Shown piece by piece: positions 35,081 through 49,758 of a DNA stretch of 64,000 nt. Numbering within the stretch: the stretch's first letter is position 1; every line of letters begins with the position of its first letter. The DNA is from Spizellomyces sp. 'palustris' (lineage: Eukaryota > Chytridiomycota > Chytridiomycetes > Spizellomycetales > Spizellomycetaceae): the NCBI GenBank assembly GCA_006535965.1, contig QEAR01000033.1:154715-218714 (forward strand), read 5' to 3'. A model generated the notes under the pieces. The model saw only the letters and a program-made list of their open reading frames with translations. It was not told the DNA's origin and made no database searches. The position numbers and the translations under genes were made by a program.

Positions 35081-36076
35081 ATGTCTTCCAGCGGCGGATC
35101 TACAGCTGTCCCTCCACTTTCACCAACAAGGGAACCCCCCACGCCGTCGTCAACAAGGGAGCCACCTCCTCCCTCCAACACTCCACCTCCATCTTCCTCT
35201 CCACGGCCGTCCCCAACCGCGGAACCGCCCCAACCTTCGTCATCGTCCCGGGTGACAACCCCACCACCTCAATCAAGCGTTCCTCTTCCTCCTCCAGTGA
35301 CCCAGACAATAATTTCGTCGCGGACTCAAAACCCAGGATCAACCCCATCCCTCTCCAGGAGCACTCGCTCGCTTATAAACCCCACAGAGACAACGAATCC
35401 AAGTGATGCCCAGCTCCTGGACGCTGGCGATGGCAAGAGTAAAGGGTTTCCAGTCGGTGCTGGAGTGGGTATCGGGGTAGTTGCTGCTGGCTTCCTCATC
35501 GCCATTGTAGGCTTCATATGGATTCGGAAACGAAGAGATCGGATAACAAATACGGCCAGGCTGGACTTTAACAATCCAGATTCGCACGGAAGTCTGTGGA
35601 GACAGCAAGGCGGGGTGAAACCAGTGGTAGCAAGTGTACCCATATCGTCTGCAGCATCGACGTCTGCTGCCACGACCACTGCTACTCTAGCGGCACCTGC
35701 TGTTGCCGCGGCCCCAGCCATGACCAGTCGTCCATCATCTATGCTTCCAACTGGAGCGTATTATAGCCCGAACGCTTATGATGCTTATTATGCACAACAG
35801 CAACAACCATACGCCTACTATGATGCACCCAATGGGTCTCAGGCCATACCATACGGGTATTACCCCGCACAGGGGTACGAGGCATATGCCGACCCCTACT
35901 ATGGACATCAGTATGCAGCATATGTGCCCCAACAGCAGTATGCCGACATGCACGCATCGGAGCAATATGATCCCAATTCAATCGATGCACATCAATTTCC
36001 GGAAGGGACAAAGGTTGCTGGCTCTACGACAACGCAAGGTGCCTCTAATCCGGCTCCTGACCAGAAGATGGGGTGA
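35081..36076 (+). CDS. Single-pass membrane protein with Pro/Ser-rich ectodomain and Tyr/Gln-rich tail
   Basis: Intronless, 331 residues. Residues 1-115 are Ser/Pro/Thr-rich and disordered. Residues about 125-148 form one membrane helix (IGVVAAGFLIAIVGFIWI) followed by the basic stop-transfer IRKRRDR. The remaining ~180 residues include an Ala/Thr-rich part and a Tyr/Gln/Ala-rich tail (YYAQQQQPYAYY). Layout resembles fungal cell-wall stress sensors or mucin-like receptors (Ser/Thr-rich stalk, one helix, cytoplasmic tail), but no N-terminal signal peptide or WSC domain is seen, so the helix may act as signal anchor or an upstream exon was missed. Function not assigned. Confidence 0.7.
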   Translation: MSSSGGSTAVPPLSPTREPPTPSSTREPPPPSNTPPPSSSPRPSPTAEPPQPSSSSRVTTPPPQSSVPLPPPVTQTIISSRTQNPGSTPSLSRSTRSLINPTETTNPSDAQLLDAGDGKSKGFPVGAGVGIGVVAAGFLIAIVGFIWIRKRRDRITNTARLDFNNPDSHGSLWRQQGGVKPVVASVPISSAASTSAATTTATLAAPAVAAAPAMTSRPSSMLPTGAYYSPNAYDAYYAQQQQPYAYYDAPNGSQAIPYGYYPAQGYEAYADPYYGHQYAAYVPQQQYADMHASEQYDPNSIDAHQFPEGTKVAGSTTTQGASNPAPDQKMG

Positions 36077-37153
36077 CAATAGTGTTTTGCGCGTCTTGGC
36101 AGGTACCAAGATGCCATCCAAGTTTTCCGGGTGCGGTTTTTTAGACTCTGTCCCGTATATAGAAATCAATAGGTGTAAAGTCTATAGAGGAGGTTGGATA
36201 TTTCTATGGAATCCTTTTTTTTGCTGGATCTTTGGTGTATGATGGTGAACGGTGTAGCTAATGGTTCTATCCATTCTTTGTAATGAGTATAAGGGTTATG
36301 ATGATGGGGAGATACTGCCAAACATGGGCAAAGTGACTTTTCTAGACGGAGATTTTCTCAATTGGATTATGGATTACCATCGCAAGGCGGCCAGTGTTTT
36401 ACCGTTTGGGATGAAAGTATATTGAACATCCGAGATTATACAGAGCAACGTGGGGACGGATTGTTTTGGCCAGAAGGGATGCACCAGTCATGAGCTATGT
36501 TGCTACAGTGGATATGAATTACAGTGGACTACGCTTGCCACTATATAAATTGCTCCCAACCCTAACCCTAGCCCTTCCTTCTGCCATGGGTGGAAGGTGC
36601 GTTAACACACTGTTCTAAAATGGTAACTTTTCTTATTAAATGGTCCAGAAATCATGCAGTAATCCCAATTGCTATATGGTTTTGCGCAAAAATTCCTCGA
36701 TAAGACTCGTTGAGGATCGCTCATGATTTAGGACAGCCTCCAAGTGTATCCTCAGAAAGTGGTGCATACTGACAAATAGCAACGATGTGATGTTAATCAG
36801 AAAGACTCGAAAGTCGAGATAATGAGCAGCTGGTTGGCTCATTGCAGAATTTCGACAATATATATGCCTTTGTCTTAACCCCTGTGCGTCTTGCCCAAAA
36901 GCCCTCTAAGCCCGTTAGATATGTTTTTCAATAATCCTATCCCACAGAGTTGAGTATTGGATCGATTAATACGTAAGGAAAGCTAGTAACACTCCTTCTA
37001 TAATAGTAATGGCTAATTTAGCTATCGCCACAAATGAGCACTGCATATACCAACTCTTTGCTTAGGTATGAATCGTGTGCTCTGACAATTGGCCAAGTAC
37101 CACTAGAGGACGTCAAACCTTGGTGATCTATACGCTAAATAATATGCTGATAA
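36077..37153. other. Intergenic (convergent genes)
   Basis: No gene seen between two convergent genes. Contains a short CCCTAACCCTA telomere-like motif near 36558-36572 and AT-rich sequence. Confidence 0.55.
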
Positions 37154-40100
37154 TCAATCGATTACTATGACAGTGCCAGCAGTCGCACAGCCGGGATTCC
37201 GATCTGGTGCATCCCGGCGCCCACCCGCAGACCCTTGCACAGGTCGTCGTTCCTCATTGAGGACATTAGCATCAAGAAGATCAATCACGTTTTCCGGGAT
37301 GTCATCATCACCCAGGATACTGTCATAGTCGTCATCAATTGCTGCGTGTGGATGTGCTAAGGGTGCTGCAATGGGCGGTGGTGGAAGAGTCCTCATACCA
37401 GCATTCTGATTCGACTGGCGTGACCCTGTGCTAGTTTGACCGCTCGTTCGTAAATTTTGTGCAGTGAAGTAATGCCTGCTTGATCCGCCAGCAGTAGCTA
37501 GGTTAGTGTTGCCTGCAAGGCGAAAGCCACCAAACGGGGGGTCGCCATACTCTGACGGTTTCACAGTATGTTGTTGTTGGTTATTAACGAGAGCAGGTGC
37601 TTGTCTTTGCGCGGGATTCGGGCGATGGGTGGCGAACGCCCGGCGTGGTTGTTGCACGGTTTGTGGATGCAGGGCGTGTTGATCTTGATATGCAAATGGC
37701 CGATAGGGATGTGCTCGATGGTTGCCATTGAAAGCTGTGGCCTGCAGAGCTTGACCGTGATTTCCATGAAACTGGAGCAGATATGGCCGAGCACTTGGAG
37801 CGGGACCCACGGCTGGCCGGGGCGCGCGATGGGGCTGGCGGGGTTGGGCAGGGCGCGCGTGGCTCTGCACGATACACGGTGGTGGGGGCTCAGAGGGTAT
37901 TTCTGGGCCTTCGTTTCCAATTGGACGTGCGGATATGTCTCTTCTTGGGACATAGCCTGGCGCTGGCGGGGGGACAGGCGGTCCGGGCGGTCGTGGTTGG
38001 CCTTGGCACCTATGTGGAAAAACAGGTTGACGGCGGACTGGGTGCCACCAGCATATTGTGTGAGCCTCGATTTGTTTGTAGAGCGGACCTTCAATAGCTC
38101 GCACCATTATTTCCTCGTCGGTTGAGCAGATCACCTGCACGCTGGAGGCGGTCTTGCAGCTGCTGAAACTGCTCTGCGATCTGTTCGAGGTGGTTGACGC
38201 CCTGGTATGCTGACCCGACTGGAGGCACGGTTGGTAGGTCGACCTGAAAGCGAAGCATGATGGAACGCTTTAGTTGACATACCGCGTCCTAGCCTGTTTG
38301 ACCTGGGCACCGCAGCATATAAAACACACACCTTAATTTTGGATTCGTCAATCTCCGGATTCTGTAGCTTCGCAGTCAAAATCGCTTCCTGGCCTGCACG
38401 CTGGACGTCTTCGGCATTTCGACTTATCGTGTTTTCGAACAAAGGACACTGTGCCCCTAAATTGCAGGCGTTAAGGTTGATTAATCCGCGAATACATATT
38501 ACGTTTTACCTGTGTTCCCAGCTACGATGCCCTCTCTGAAATGTTTATAGTCATGCACAGGTTGCCGACACACGTAACACATGACTACGTGAGGTTAACA
38601 GATCAGGTAAAAGAGTATAAGTGCAACATCTACAACACGCACCTGCCCCACAAGTACATGTCATTTTATTACACTATTGCAGCCCAACCGATGAGCCTGT
38701 GATGTGTCTATATCCATTGTTGAAAGACGTACCCCTTCTTCCTTGTAAAACTTTTTCTTACACGAATGACACTCTCGCAAAAGTGCATCAGTCATGGCTT
38801 CTTCTATCTGATGTTTGACAACTAAGACGTCCTCGCTTTTTGACTCTATGAAACGTAAACCATGGCAAGTCATTTAAGGGAATCAACAGACAAGACAAAC
38901 CTTCGCAAGTGAGAGGCACATGATTCCTTCTATTGCACTTTCGACATGACACGGCCATGCATTCCTCGTTGCGACAGTAGAATAGTTTATCTTCCTCGAC
39001 GTTTGTCGAGACGATCTCACCAAACGGGCAGAAGGGGCATGCTTGGAAATCCGGTATGCCCGCCTGGGTATGACAGCGAATGTGAGCAGATCTCTGTGAA
39101 AAAATGGTGAAAATCGCCAGAGCAGCATTACCCTTTCGAGATCCACTTCCTGACACAGCTTTAAATACCCTTTCAAGATTTTCTCCGGAAGAAATTGCGC
39201 TATGGCCGCGGGAGGGAAGAGTGATTCACACCCTCCATTGTGCAAACAGTTCAACTCAATTTTGCCTGCGATGACATTAAATTAAAGAGAACGTTGTGTC
39301 TAGTTAGGGGACCGACATTCATCCCAACATAGGGTCTTGAGACTTACGAAGCCCAATGGAGTTCTCAGCCGCCTTCCTCGCGCATTCCTTACAGAAAAGA
39401 TGGCCGTCTTCGCATTGTGTCATCTAAATAGTAAACAATGAATGCAGCTCGAAGCAACGGCCGATAAGTTCTTCTCGGCCTACGTCGTCCATGGTATAGT
39501 CACAATAACAACATCCACATTCGACTGGTACGTTCTCCTTCTTATCCTCTGCACCCAATAGAGGATGAATATTGGAAGGATCATAACCTCTGAAATTCTT
39601 TATCACATACCCTCAGCAATCTGTTCTAGCAAAGATTCCCATTCCTTAAGAAATGATTCATCCGGTGAACGCGCCGGCGTCTTGCCAGTGTTGCGACCCC
39701 TGGTAAGTCGCTTGAAGGGTGGCGTGGGATTGGTTCGCATTTCCTTAAGACGGTTGAAGGTAGGAGTGTATTGGTGGTTGAAATTGGAGAGCTCCGTTTT
39801 AATATGACTTGCAGGAATTTCAGTGTAATCGATTTGAAGTTGTTGATAACTGTAGTCCGATGAGCCCAGATCACATCGCCATAACTCAACTCATCCTTAC
39901 CATGCATTTATGTACGAGCGGGTCATAGGTTGTTCAAGGACAACTGCGTAGTCCCGCTTCTTGTGCATTGAACCTTCGTCATCCTCTGCACCACGCTTTT
40001 GCCCCCGAGCAAAATGGTCCGCGCGCTTCGGATACTTGCCATTGGCCGCACAAATTGCCTCAGAAGCAGCTGCTATATCACCCATATGCGCGCACAGAGT

Positions 40101-40496
40101 GTCTTGAAGATAATCTGTATGGGCATCCGGGAACATTTCTGATAGTATGTCTTGAGGTTGGCGGCTAGGAGTTGGCGGACCAGTCGTTGGGGCAGTACTG
40201 CCTAAAAAGCGTCAGACTTTTAGCAGCTGCTCGCACCTTACCTGATTTGAGAGAAACGTAGAGCTGGTCAGTGCATACTTACCGTTGGCCTGTGCATTCG
40301 AGGTTAACATTTCAAGATCATCTGCGGATAGATCCACAATAGTTGCATGGCTCGCACGTTCCACTGGTTCCGCATCATGCTTCAATAGCAATGTCTCCAC
40401 CACAGCATTGACATCCCCATCCACTTGCTGAAGCAATACGGTGAGCTCCTCCTTGGGATATTGCGGGAAGAGCTCGCACAAAGCACGGAGGGTCAT
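37154..40496 (-). CDS. RBR-type E3 ubiquitin ligase, RNF216/TRIAD3-like
   Basis: Thirteen exons (40496-40283, 40201-39901, 39807-39611, 39548-39484, 39423-39348, 39265-39132, 39063-38901, 38845-38733, 38673-38643, 38584-38510, 38456-38332, 38243-38135, 38001-37154), 816 residues. N-terminal CUE-like segment (LCELFPQYPKEELTVLLQQV), a second similar one (MFPDAHTDYLQDTLCAHM), then RING1 (CGCCYCDYTMDDMTQCEDGH), IBR (CPFCPFGEIV, CRNEECMAVSCRKC) and RING2 (CHSCKKKFYKEEGCNKMTCT) with probable catalytic Cys427, followed by a long Pro/Gln-rich tail. RBR ligases accept ubiquitin on the RING2 cysteine before passing it to substrate. The motif wording matches RNF216 rather than Parkin or HOIP. The last intron (133 bases, ending at 38002) is the weakest join; an alternative stops near 38097. 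Confidence 0.85.
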
Positions 40497-41435
40497 TATC
40501 CTGTTATTCAGGTAGCCTAATGGCAGCCAGCCTGTTGCTGTTGTTTTGCAGACGAAGCTCTAAGTGGCATTGATTTCATCGGCACATTGGTACAACCTGC
40601 AATTGTGTGATTTCAGAGCCGAAAGAAGGCTTGGGTGAGATGGTGCACAGGAGAGCGTTGAAATGCTCGAGCCAGTTAACAGGTTCAGCTCAGGTTCAGC
40701 TGTCACAATTTTGTTATTTCAAGAGACGCGCCCTGCCTTCCATACATGTGGAGCAAAGTGAAGTAAACAATTCCTTCCATACATGTTGAGCAAGTGAAGG
40801 GAAGAACTGAACACCAACTTATCGCATTCAGGATGATCTCACGACACCTTCGTGTGGTAAGTTTAGGGTGGAAATAATCAAGCACTCAGAAGCTTGTTGG
40901 AGTGCCATGAGATAGGAATGGTCGTTTTATAACGAATGCAAGCTCCGTAGTGTGCCTTCCTTGAGTCCATGCAGATCATGAATCAAGAATAGCTCCGCTC
41001 CTTCAGTTAAAACACTGTCTGCGCAGGACTCCAGGGCAAATCTCACTTGCGAGCGCACGTTTCCTGCCAAAGCCAGTGTCCACGTAGACGACAACGCAGG
41101 ATCTCCAAAAACTGCACATATCTAACTTGACGGCAAGAACAGACCACGAGTACGAAAGATAACAAACCATTTTCAAAGAAAAAAGAAAAGAAACGCTACT
41201 ATACGTCGACAGCCCTCGCTACTCTCCCCTCTACCTGCCCACCATCATCAGCTCCACTCTCGTATGCCCTTCTACTTCGGGAGTGCCATTATTATTATGT
41301 ACACACAGGGACGGGTGAAGCAACGTAAATCATGAGCACCCTTCGTTCGCGCCGTCTGTTCATTTTATCGCCATTTTCCCAAAACCACCTCCATCGCCCA
41401 TTCCAAATGCCAAATATTGGTATCGTCGGTAGAGA
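40497..41435. other. Intergenic
   Basis: Spacer between two minus-strand genes. No gene recognised. Confidence 0.6.
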
Positions 41436-43078
<1,643 letters not shown>

Positions 43079-43152
43079 GCCTCCTTGGCTCAGTTGGTTA
43101 GAGCGTCTGCCTAGTAAGCAGAAGGTCCCGCGTTCGAATCGCGGAGGAGGCA
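43079..43152 (+). tRNA. tRNA-Thr (anticodon AGT), second copy
   Basis: Base-for-base identical to the tRNA at 29322-29395 but on the plus strand. Same cloverleaf, anticodon AGT in loop CTAGTAA, no intron. Flanking sequence differs, so only the gene itself is shared. Confidence 0.97.
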
Positions 43153-43926
43153 TTGCTGCTGCTACTACTGTAATTTTGCAGTTCAGGTCTAGGAAGGGGA
43201 GCTAACCATGATGGTAGTGTTATGGCGGACGGGAAATGCGACCAATATCAACGCGGTATGTGAATTGTTAATTCAACATGACCCGTAGGTTCAAGCGTTT
43301 TGCTCAGACTTGAGCATCCTTAAAGGAGATGAGTTCCATTCGCAAGAACTAAACGAGCTCACCGAACATAGACACCGTCGGCTTTGCGACTAGCAACTCG
43401 TGTATGTTCAAATCCACGGTTCACTTTGTGGGAAGAAACACTTGACCTGCGGTCTAAACAAAAAGGCTCTCAAAGGAAATTATCGCTGCAATTCTGGAGC
43501 GTAGAATTGAACTGAGAACAGTATTGGACTATTAGAAACGGGGCAAATTTCACCAGAAACCAGTTTGTCAATGGGCTTGAGTTACTGAGGAGTCATGAAA
43601 GGATGTCCACAACCTCTGTGCTTGAATTCCAGAGATACAGATGTTGAAGAGAGTGTATATGGTTGGAAGCTTTTGTGGGATACTGAAGCGCTGAGATTCT
43701 TGTCATCTTTTCCAATTGTACTAATTTCAGCGGTATGATATATTTTGAAACTGCCTGCATACACATTGTTAAGCGAATGAAATGAAGAATATCACGCTAG
43801 TACACCGTTGCCAATGTAACAAACATTGACAAGATTCCACACATCCAACTTCACAATTGCCTATTGCAAAAATATACCAATAAAGGAAAACAAAGCCCTC
43901 ATAGGTCGCTTCAGAAGAAATTGGTC
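43153..43926. other. Intergenic
   Basis: No gene recognised; short frames only. Confidence 0.6.
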
Positions 43927-44875
43927 TTAGCATGAACGACGTCTGTAGTTGCTCCAGCGCTTGAAAGCTAAGATGAACGATACTAAGACCAGGGACTGAG
44001 CAAGGAGCGTCATTACAAAGTGCGTGCCAGCGACAGAGGATGCGTGTGTTGTGAAGAGATCGAGGAAAATCCACGCCTGTTCCGCAGACACATGTTATTA
44101 CTCATTGATAGAAATCACAGGATACGATTTGCTATTTGCTTACCACTGACAAGGCCAAGAACACCCACTGCATAATAGTGAGCGGCAAACTCGCTGCATT
44201 ACCAAGACAGGTCCCACACGGAGGAAGTGGAACGGGCGCACCTGGACTCCCATCAATAGGCTGAACACGACAGGCATATTCAATAGGCAAGGAAGCCAAG
44301 GTGGCAATCACGGTTGACAACAAAAAGGATGTGCGAGCGGCCCGAGATGCGCGATGAAGGCGCCGAAGCTTCAGCATATATGGCAAGAATGACAACATTA
44401 ACGGATATGTAATAGTCAACCTATCACTATGGTTAGGACAGAACTCACCCATAACGCAGTCCACTCCTCTCCTTCTTCCTGCTCTTCTGTAGGTGAGACA
44501 GTCGTAGCCCTCGAATGCTCCCCTTCAATTGGCTCAATTTCAGCAGCAGTCACCGATGGGGGAATGCCGGAAGACCCAGCGACACTTGATACGGCCGATT
44601 TCGCTTTACGCTTGATGGTGTCCTTTGTAGCCTCCCAACCTATGTGAACCGTGGTCGCCGCAAATCGCCCGATCAGGGTGAGCTACAACAAAGTACTGCT
44701 GAGAAAAGCTGCCAGATACAATATAAAAATGCTATTTTTGAACAACGAGTACCATATAAAGCCCAAAAAGAACCGCTGGGACTATCCACAAGCTCCTCAT
44801 ATAGTTACTATGGGCATGGTAAGGAGGAACCATCAGGAGATGGTCCCGCGCGTCGTAGAGTGTATCGGCAGACAT
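43927..44875 (-). CDS. Small multi-pass membrane protein of unknown function
   Basis: Four exons, 44875-44753, 44682-44449, 44368-44144, 44076-43927; phases close to 243 residues. About four hydrophobic segments: IVPAVLFGLYMLTLIG (across intron 1), SFLLSTVIATLASL, MQWVFLALSVAWIFLDL (across intron 3) and LLAQSLVLVSFILAF, with a Glu-rich loop (EEQEEGEEW) after the first and a basic C-terminus (RRRSC). Intron 1 has a weak GTACTC donor and is the least certain join, although the frame is open only with it. I do not recognise the family. Confidence 0.6.
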
Positions 44876-45292
44876 GTCGAATGATTTGAAATGATGCCTT
44901 TTGATGGTCAGAGGAATGAATAACGAAGCAGCAAATATGAGTACGACGAGTCACTGGGAGTTTGACATTCACAAACAGAAGTGAGAACCTTCCGGACAAG
45001 AGAGCTCCCCATTTGGCGTCACGTAGGTTAAGCATGTGAGTGATGATCACGTCAGTTGGCGACAGGGACGTTGTCACCAGCAAGCCTCCATCCTGCCAGG
45101 TTTTCACACCCCACAAATCAAACACTGTTAATATGCCTGCATGGTGCATATATTCGATGCAGCACCAAGCACTGGCTGTCTGAATTAATGGACAATTTCG
45201 GTGATACATGATGTATTCTATGATATGAAAAGATGCATAATACAAATAAGTTGGTAATAACTATACAGAAAAGACTTCAGCATCATTCCTTC
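44876..45292. other. Intergenic
   Basis: A 145-codon minus-strand frame (45245-44808) overlaps the start of the gene above and has no recognisable features; treated as chance. Confidence 0.5.
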
Positions 45293-48200
45293 TCATGACA
45301 CCCCGACCCCAGCTCTTCCCTCAACCAGCGTGGGAAGTTTGGTTGCACCGGAGTCATGGGCCGCGACTACCGGCAGTGGTTTGCAATTAGGAATGTGAAG
45401 AAACGTATCACCATCATAGCGGACTACATACCTCCAGATGCTCCAGAAATAGATAGCGGTCGACCTGGCACGACCGGCACTTCTGTTATTGCCAGCACTT
45501 GCAGGTTCTTGATTTGTTTCGCGCTTTGCTTTGTCATTCGACGAAGGCGATTAATGTCCCTGCATTGCAAAAGGTGATTCAACATGCCGTTTCTCCTTGG
45601 TCTGCACCTTTTGAAATTAACGTACCCAATCAATCCTCTGTTCACCATCACACTACCTGTTTCATCTATTCTGAACTTTTTCAAATTCCCTTCGACGACC
45701 CCCTGCAACTCTTTGATACGTTCTCGGAGCACTTGATTCTGTGCAATGTATTCCCGATCCACCTCCGGCTCTATTCCAGAGTCGACCAACTCGCCTCTCG
45801 GAGCATCACCCAGGTATCTGTCTTCCAATTTTTCAACGGCGGCCCTCAACATGTCTGGTTCTTGTATGTAGTGAACTGCGTCTTCCAAGTCCGTCAAGAA
45901 TGATTTTACATAATGTGTTAATTGGTGTGCTTTAGAATGCTGGCTGCGGTATGTGTTTTTTGTTTGGTTTAGCCGCGACGTCAGTTCGGATATGGTTGTA
46001 TTGAATTTTTCTTTTTGCGCTGTGAAGACTTCGAGGGCAGTGTTGATGGAGGAAATATGTGTTGTCATATCTTTGATGTGGGTTTCGCGAGGTTCAATTT
46101 GTTCTTTAAGTTCCTTTATCCGGAAATCGAGGACGAATTTGAACTTTTCGAGTTCTTGGTTCTTCTTTTTCAGGTCATAAACTCGTCGCTCTTTTTCTTG
46201 AATCAAGATGTCGCGTTCCGACATCTGGTGAATGAGACACATGCGTCAACGGCAATCCTATCCAGACTTTGCATAAACCTACGTACCTCTTTCTTGAGGG
46301 CGGCAATCTCTTTCTCTAGCCCGTCAATGATTCCTTTCAAAGTTCGCTCATCCTCTTTCATACGCACAATTTCTGTACGGTTGTCTTCAATGTCCTTCGT
46401 CAAGGTATTGAATTTTTTGCGCATGATTCCATTCTCGCCCTTGAGACGGGCACCTTCTTCCCTTTCAGCGCGCAATTTCCGGTCGTATCTTGCGTGCAGA
46501 CGTGTAATCTCTGTGTCAATGTCCTGTGTAACTTGATTGTGCTCCTCTGCATGTTCAGCTAGCTGATTCCGAAGATCTGATTGTAGCTACAGGGTTGAAG
46601 AGCGTTATACTCGCTCTATGTGGGCGCTCAAGCGCCTGAACGCAATGATTACCTTTTCAATCTCCGCTGCTTTTTGATTTAGCTTTCCTTCCCAATCCGC
46701 CTGGGCACTGGTTAGTGCTTGTTGAGTTTCCGTTTCGCATTTACGCATTTGTTGCTGCCAAGATTCTTGCATGGCATGCGCATCTTGTTGAGCAGCTTGG
46801 AATTTTTCATATTCCTCCATAAGTTCCTGATTATAGTGGGCTTCAACCTCCTGCGTCAAAAGCACATATATTTGTGTGAGTGTCACGCACATACGTGACG
46901 TCGTAGAAAAGGATCCTACATGCAGTTCTGTCGCATGCTTTTGAAGCAATTTCGCCATAGCTTCTTCATGTTTGACCTCTTCCTTCTCCTTCCCCATGCG
47001 CAATGCGCTGGTCGAGATCTTCAGTGCCTCCATCTCCCCTGAAAACTTTTCACTGAGATCCTTCATTTTTTCGTTAAACGCCATGTCCCGCAAGCGGAGC
47101 TGGTACTCGTGTTCTATCTTCAACTCTTCCAGGGACCGACGGAGCTCCGAGGTTTGAATAGTTTTCTCTTCAAGATCAGATTTCGTTATGAGAATCTAAT
47201 GAACAAAGATGTGAATACGCTCAACGCGGCTTTTGTTGAGCTGATGGCTAGCAACTAGCAACCTCGTCTGCAAACACCGTCACTCTCTCCCTTCTCAATC
47301 CTCTTTCCTCCTTGTCCGAAATTTTAAAGACGTATATGGTACCGTCCTCGGACGCAGAGAAGAGGTATTGATCATCATATGATACGCGCAATTTCGTGAT
47401 TGCACCGCTGTGGGCGATATGTTCCTGAAAGTCGTCGGAGTGACCAGAGAGGGGATATTTGATTGCGCGAATAGTCCCAGACGCAGTTCCTTATTGAGAA
47501 CGCAGGGTTATTATGAGATGTGTAAACAAGAAGCTGTACCGGGCTGGTGAATACCTGCAAAAAGCATACGCCCTGAGTAAGCGAGCACTAACTGGGTCAG
47601 CGCCTGATCTGATTCAACTTCGATTGTCACGGTGGATTCTGTAATTTCCTACATTGGTGAGAAGATGGCAATGCGTTGGTAGCCGAGAAATGTGAAGAAC
47701 ACAGTTGAATAATGCACCTTTAGCAACTTATCGGATCCAACCGCCCACATTGTCTTCCCATCCTTGGCGACAACGGCGCACGAATACGCCGTACTTTTCA
47801 GGATATGTTCATTTTCTCGCTTCATTTCCGCCACACTCCAGGCATATACAGCCCCATCTGCTCCCGCTGAGACAAGATAGGCATCATCCTGTGTCCACGT
47901 GAGAGATCGAACTCGCCCATTGTGTCCTTTGAGATTAGCAAGGTTCTCGAAGGTCCAGGTTGAAAAGATCTGAATCATGTTTCCCTGTGCGGCGGCGAAC
48001 ATATGACCACCCGAGGAGAACCGACACTGGAAGATGCCTCTTTCAGCATCCTTGTCCGTGAACGCCAGCAACATGATACCATACCTCCCGGCATCCCCTC
48101 AGTCCGAATTCTCGGAAGACACGCAAATCGTCCATTAGTACGTTCATCAGTCGGAGCTTATCACTAAAGCCGACTAAAATGTACAAGCCGGAGGGATGCA

Positions 48201-49758
48201 GAGCCACTGAAAAGGGCTCTTCGGAAAAATACTTTACGAGCTCGCACGTATTAGTTTGATAATTCCAAATGCGTATCGACCGGTCTACGCTGCAAGTCAC
48301 TAGGATAGGCTTCCGAACGCAAGTGTCCAGCCCGGTCACAGCTCCTGAATGGAAGGGCTGGGATAATGGACGTAGCTTGGGTTCTTCGCCCTGGACAGAG
48401 TAAGGTCAAAATTATATCGGTGATGTATTTCAGAAAAACATTTGTCCACCTTTAAGCTCTTTCGTTCAGTCAGCACAAATTTGAAGACTTGACAAGTCTC
48501 CATTTCCACGAACAAGATTCCTTCGGAGGAGCTTCCTGTCATATTTCGCACTCTTGCGTCTTCCGGTAGAGGGATTTTTCTGACACTTTTGAACAAGTCT
48601 TTTGCAAGTGCTTCTTCAGTGTAGCGTTCGTAGACCTGCAGTACGCCTCCACCACCTCCACACGCAAATCCACGCGATAGTGCCATCAAGCATGTTACCG
48701 AGTCGGAGAAATTGAGGGTTTGGACGACTTCTCCATTATTTATAATCACAATGTGCCCGGTAGAGGTGCCCAGTGCAATCCGTGAGGAAGCCGGTGGCAG
48801 CCAGGCGTGGCACGTGTAGTTCTTGATAGACGAGAAGAGTAAGATTTTGCCCACCACAGCGATCATCGCCTCCTTACCACTCACCAACGGTTCAAGACCT
48901 GCCACAGGGGTTTCCCGCAATCCCCCTTCCGCATACCGGTACAGCTTTACTCCCTTCCCAGCGACAACACATAGCTCTGTTTCATCCATTGGATTGATTC
49001 CAATCTGCCGCACGGCGGATTCCCCAGTAGCATCTTGGCTCGTACAGATGGTCGCTAAGAGTTTCCCTTTCTCCCAAACATAGAAATGGAGTAGCCAGTC
49101 AGGGGCACCACCCTGAGCTGCCAGGTATTTGGCATCCGTGGAGAATGACAATGCGGTGAACTCCTGAATGAACGCACAATATGCAGTATTAGACATAGTG
49201 CCATTTTCACTGGACCTCCACCTCCATTTGCGAGCTGCTTTACCTTGGACATACAACCATCCATCGGAACCACTGATCTCCGTTTCCTCGAGCTGTGGAT
49301 TTCATACATCGTAATCAAAGCAGTTGCTCCTTCGATGCCTCTGGTGCCTTTTCCTGGCATATCTCCGGGCGCACCCCGCTGGGCAACCGCAAATACATGC
49401 CGATCAGAAGATATGGTCATAGCGCATATGCCATACCCGGACAAGGGTATGTATTTTTGCGAATCTTGCTCGACATTGCCGACTGTACGGTTGATTTTGA
49501 TGGTAAAAGAAGTTACTATATGTCAAAGGTGCTCCATGTATGTGACTATATCCATGAACAGGAACCACTTACTAACAACATTGCAGCCAGCGGAATAAAG
49601 GAGAGTGTTTTCGTCCACGTAAAAGATGTTGTCCAAGACATCGATGTTAATGCCAAAAACGCGACTGGCAACAGAAATAAGGCATTTAATCGTTCGCGTG
49701 AATACTTCTAGCCAACGAAAATGTGGACTCACCTATGGGCGACAGATGCGATCGACAT
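45293..49758 (-). CDS. CFAP57: Cilia- and flagella-associated protein 57 (CFAP57/WDR65)
   Basis: Fourteen exons: 49758-49733, 49664-49573, 49515-49244, 49163-48450, 48390-48085, 48026-47718, 47648-47555, 47489-47263, 47195-46920, 46850-46653, 46586-46287, 46224-45626, 45559-45432, 45366-45293. Phases close to 1,204 residues, close to animal CFAP57 (about 1,250). The N-terminal ~690 residues are WD40 repeats (KYLAAQGGAPDW, VTGLDTCVRKPILVTCSVDR, SLTWTQDDAYLVSAGADGAV); the rest is coiled coil with the conserved KKKNQELEKFKFVLDFRIKE and LENEYQLRLRDM-like regions. CFAP57 is an axonemal protein linked to inner-arm dynein assembly in other eukaryotes. Its presence implies a motile flagellated stage. 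The last two exon joins are supported by splice consensus and phase only. Confidence 0.93.
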
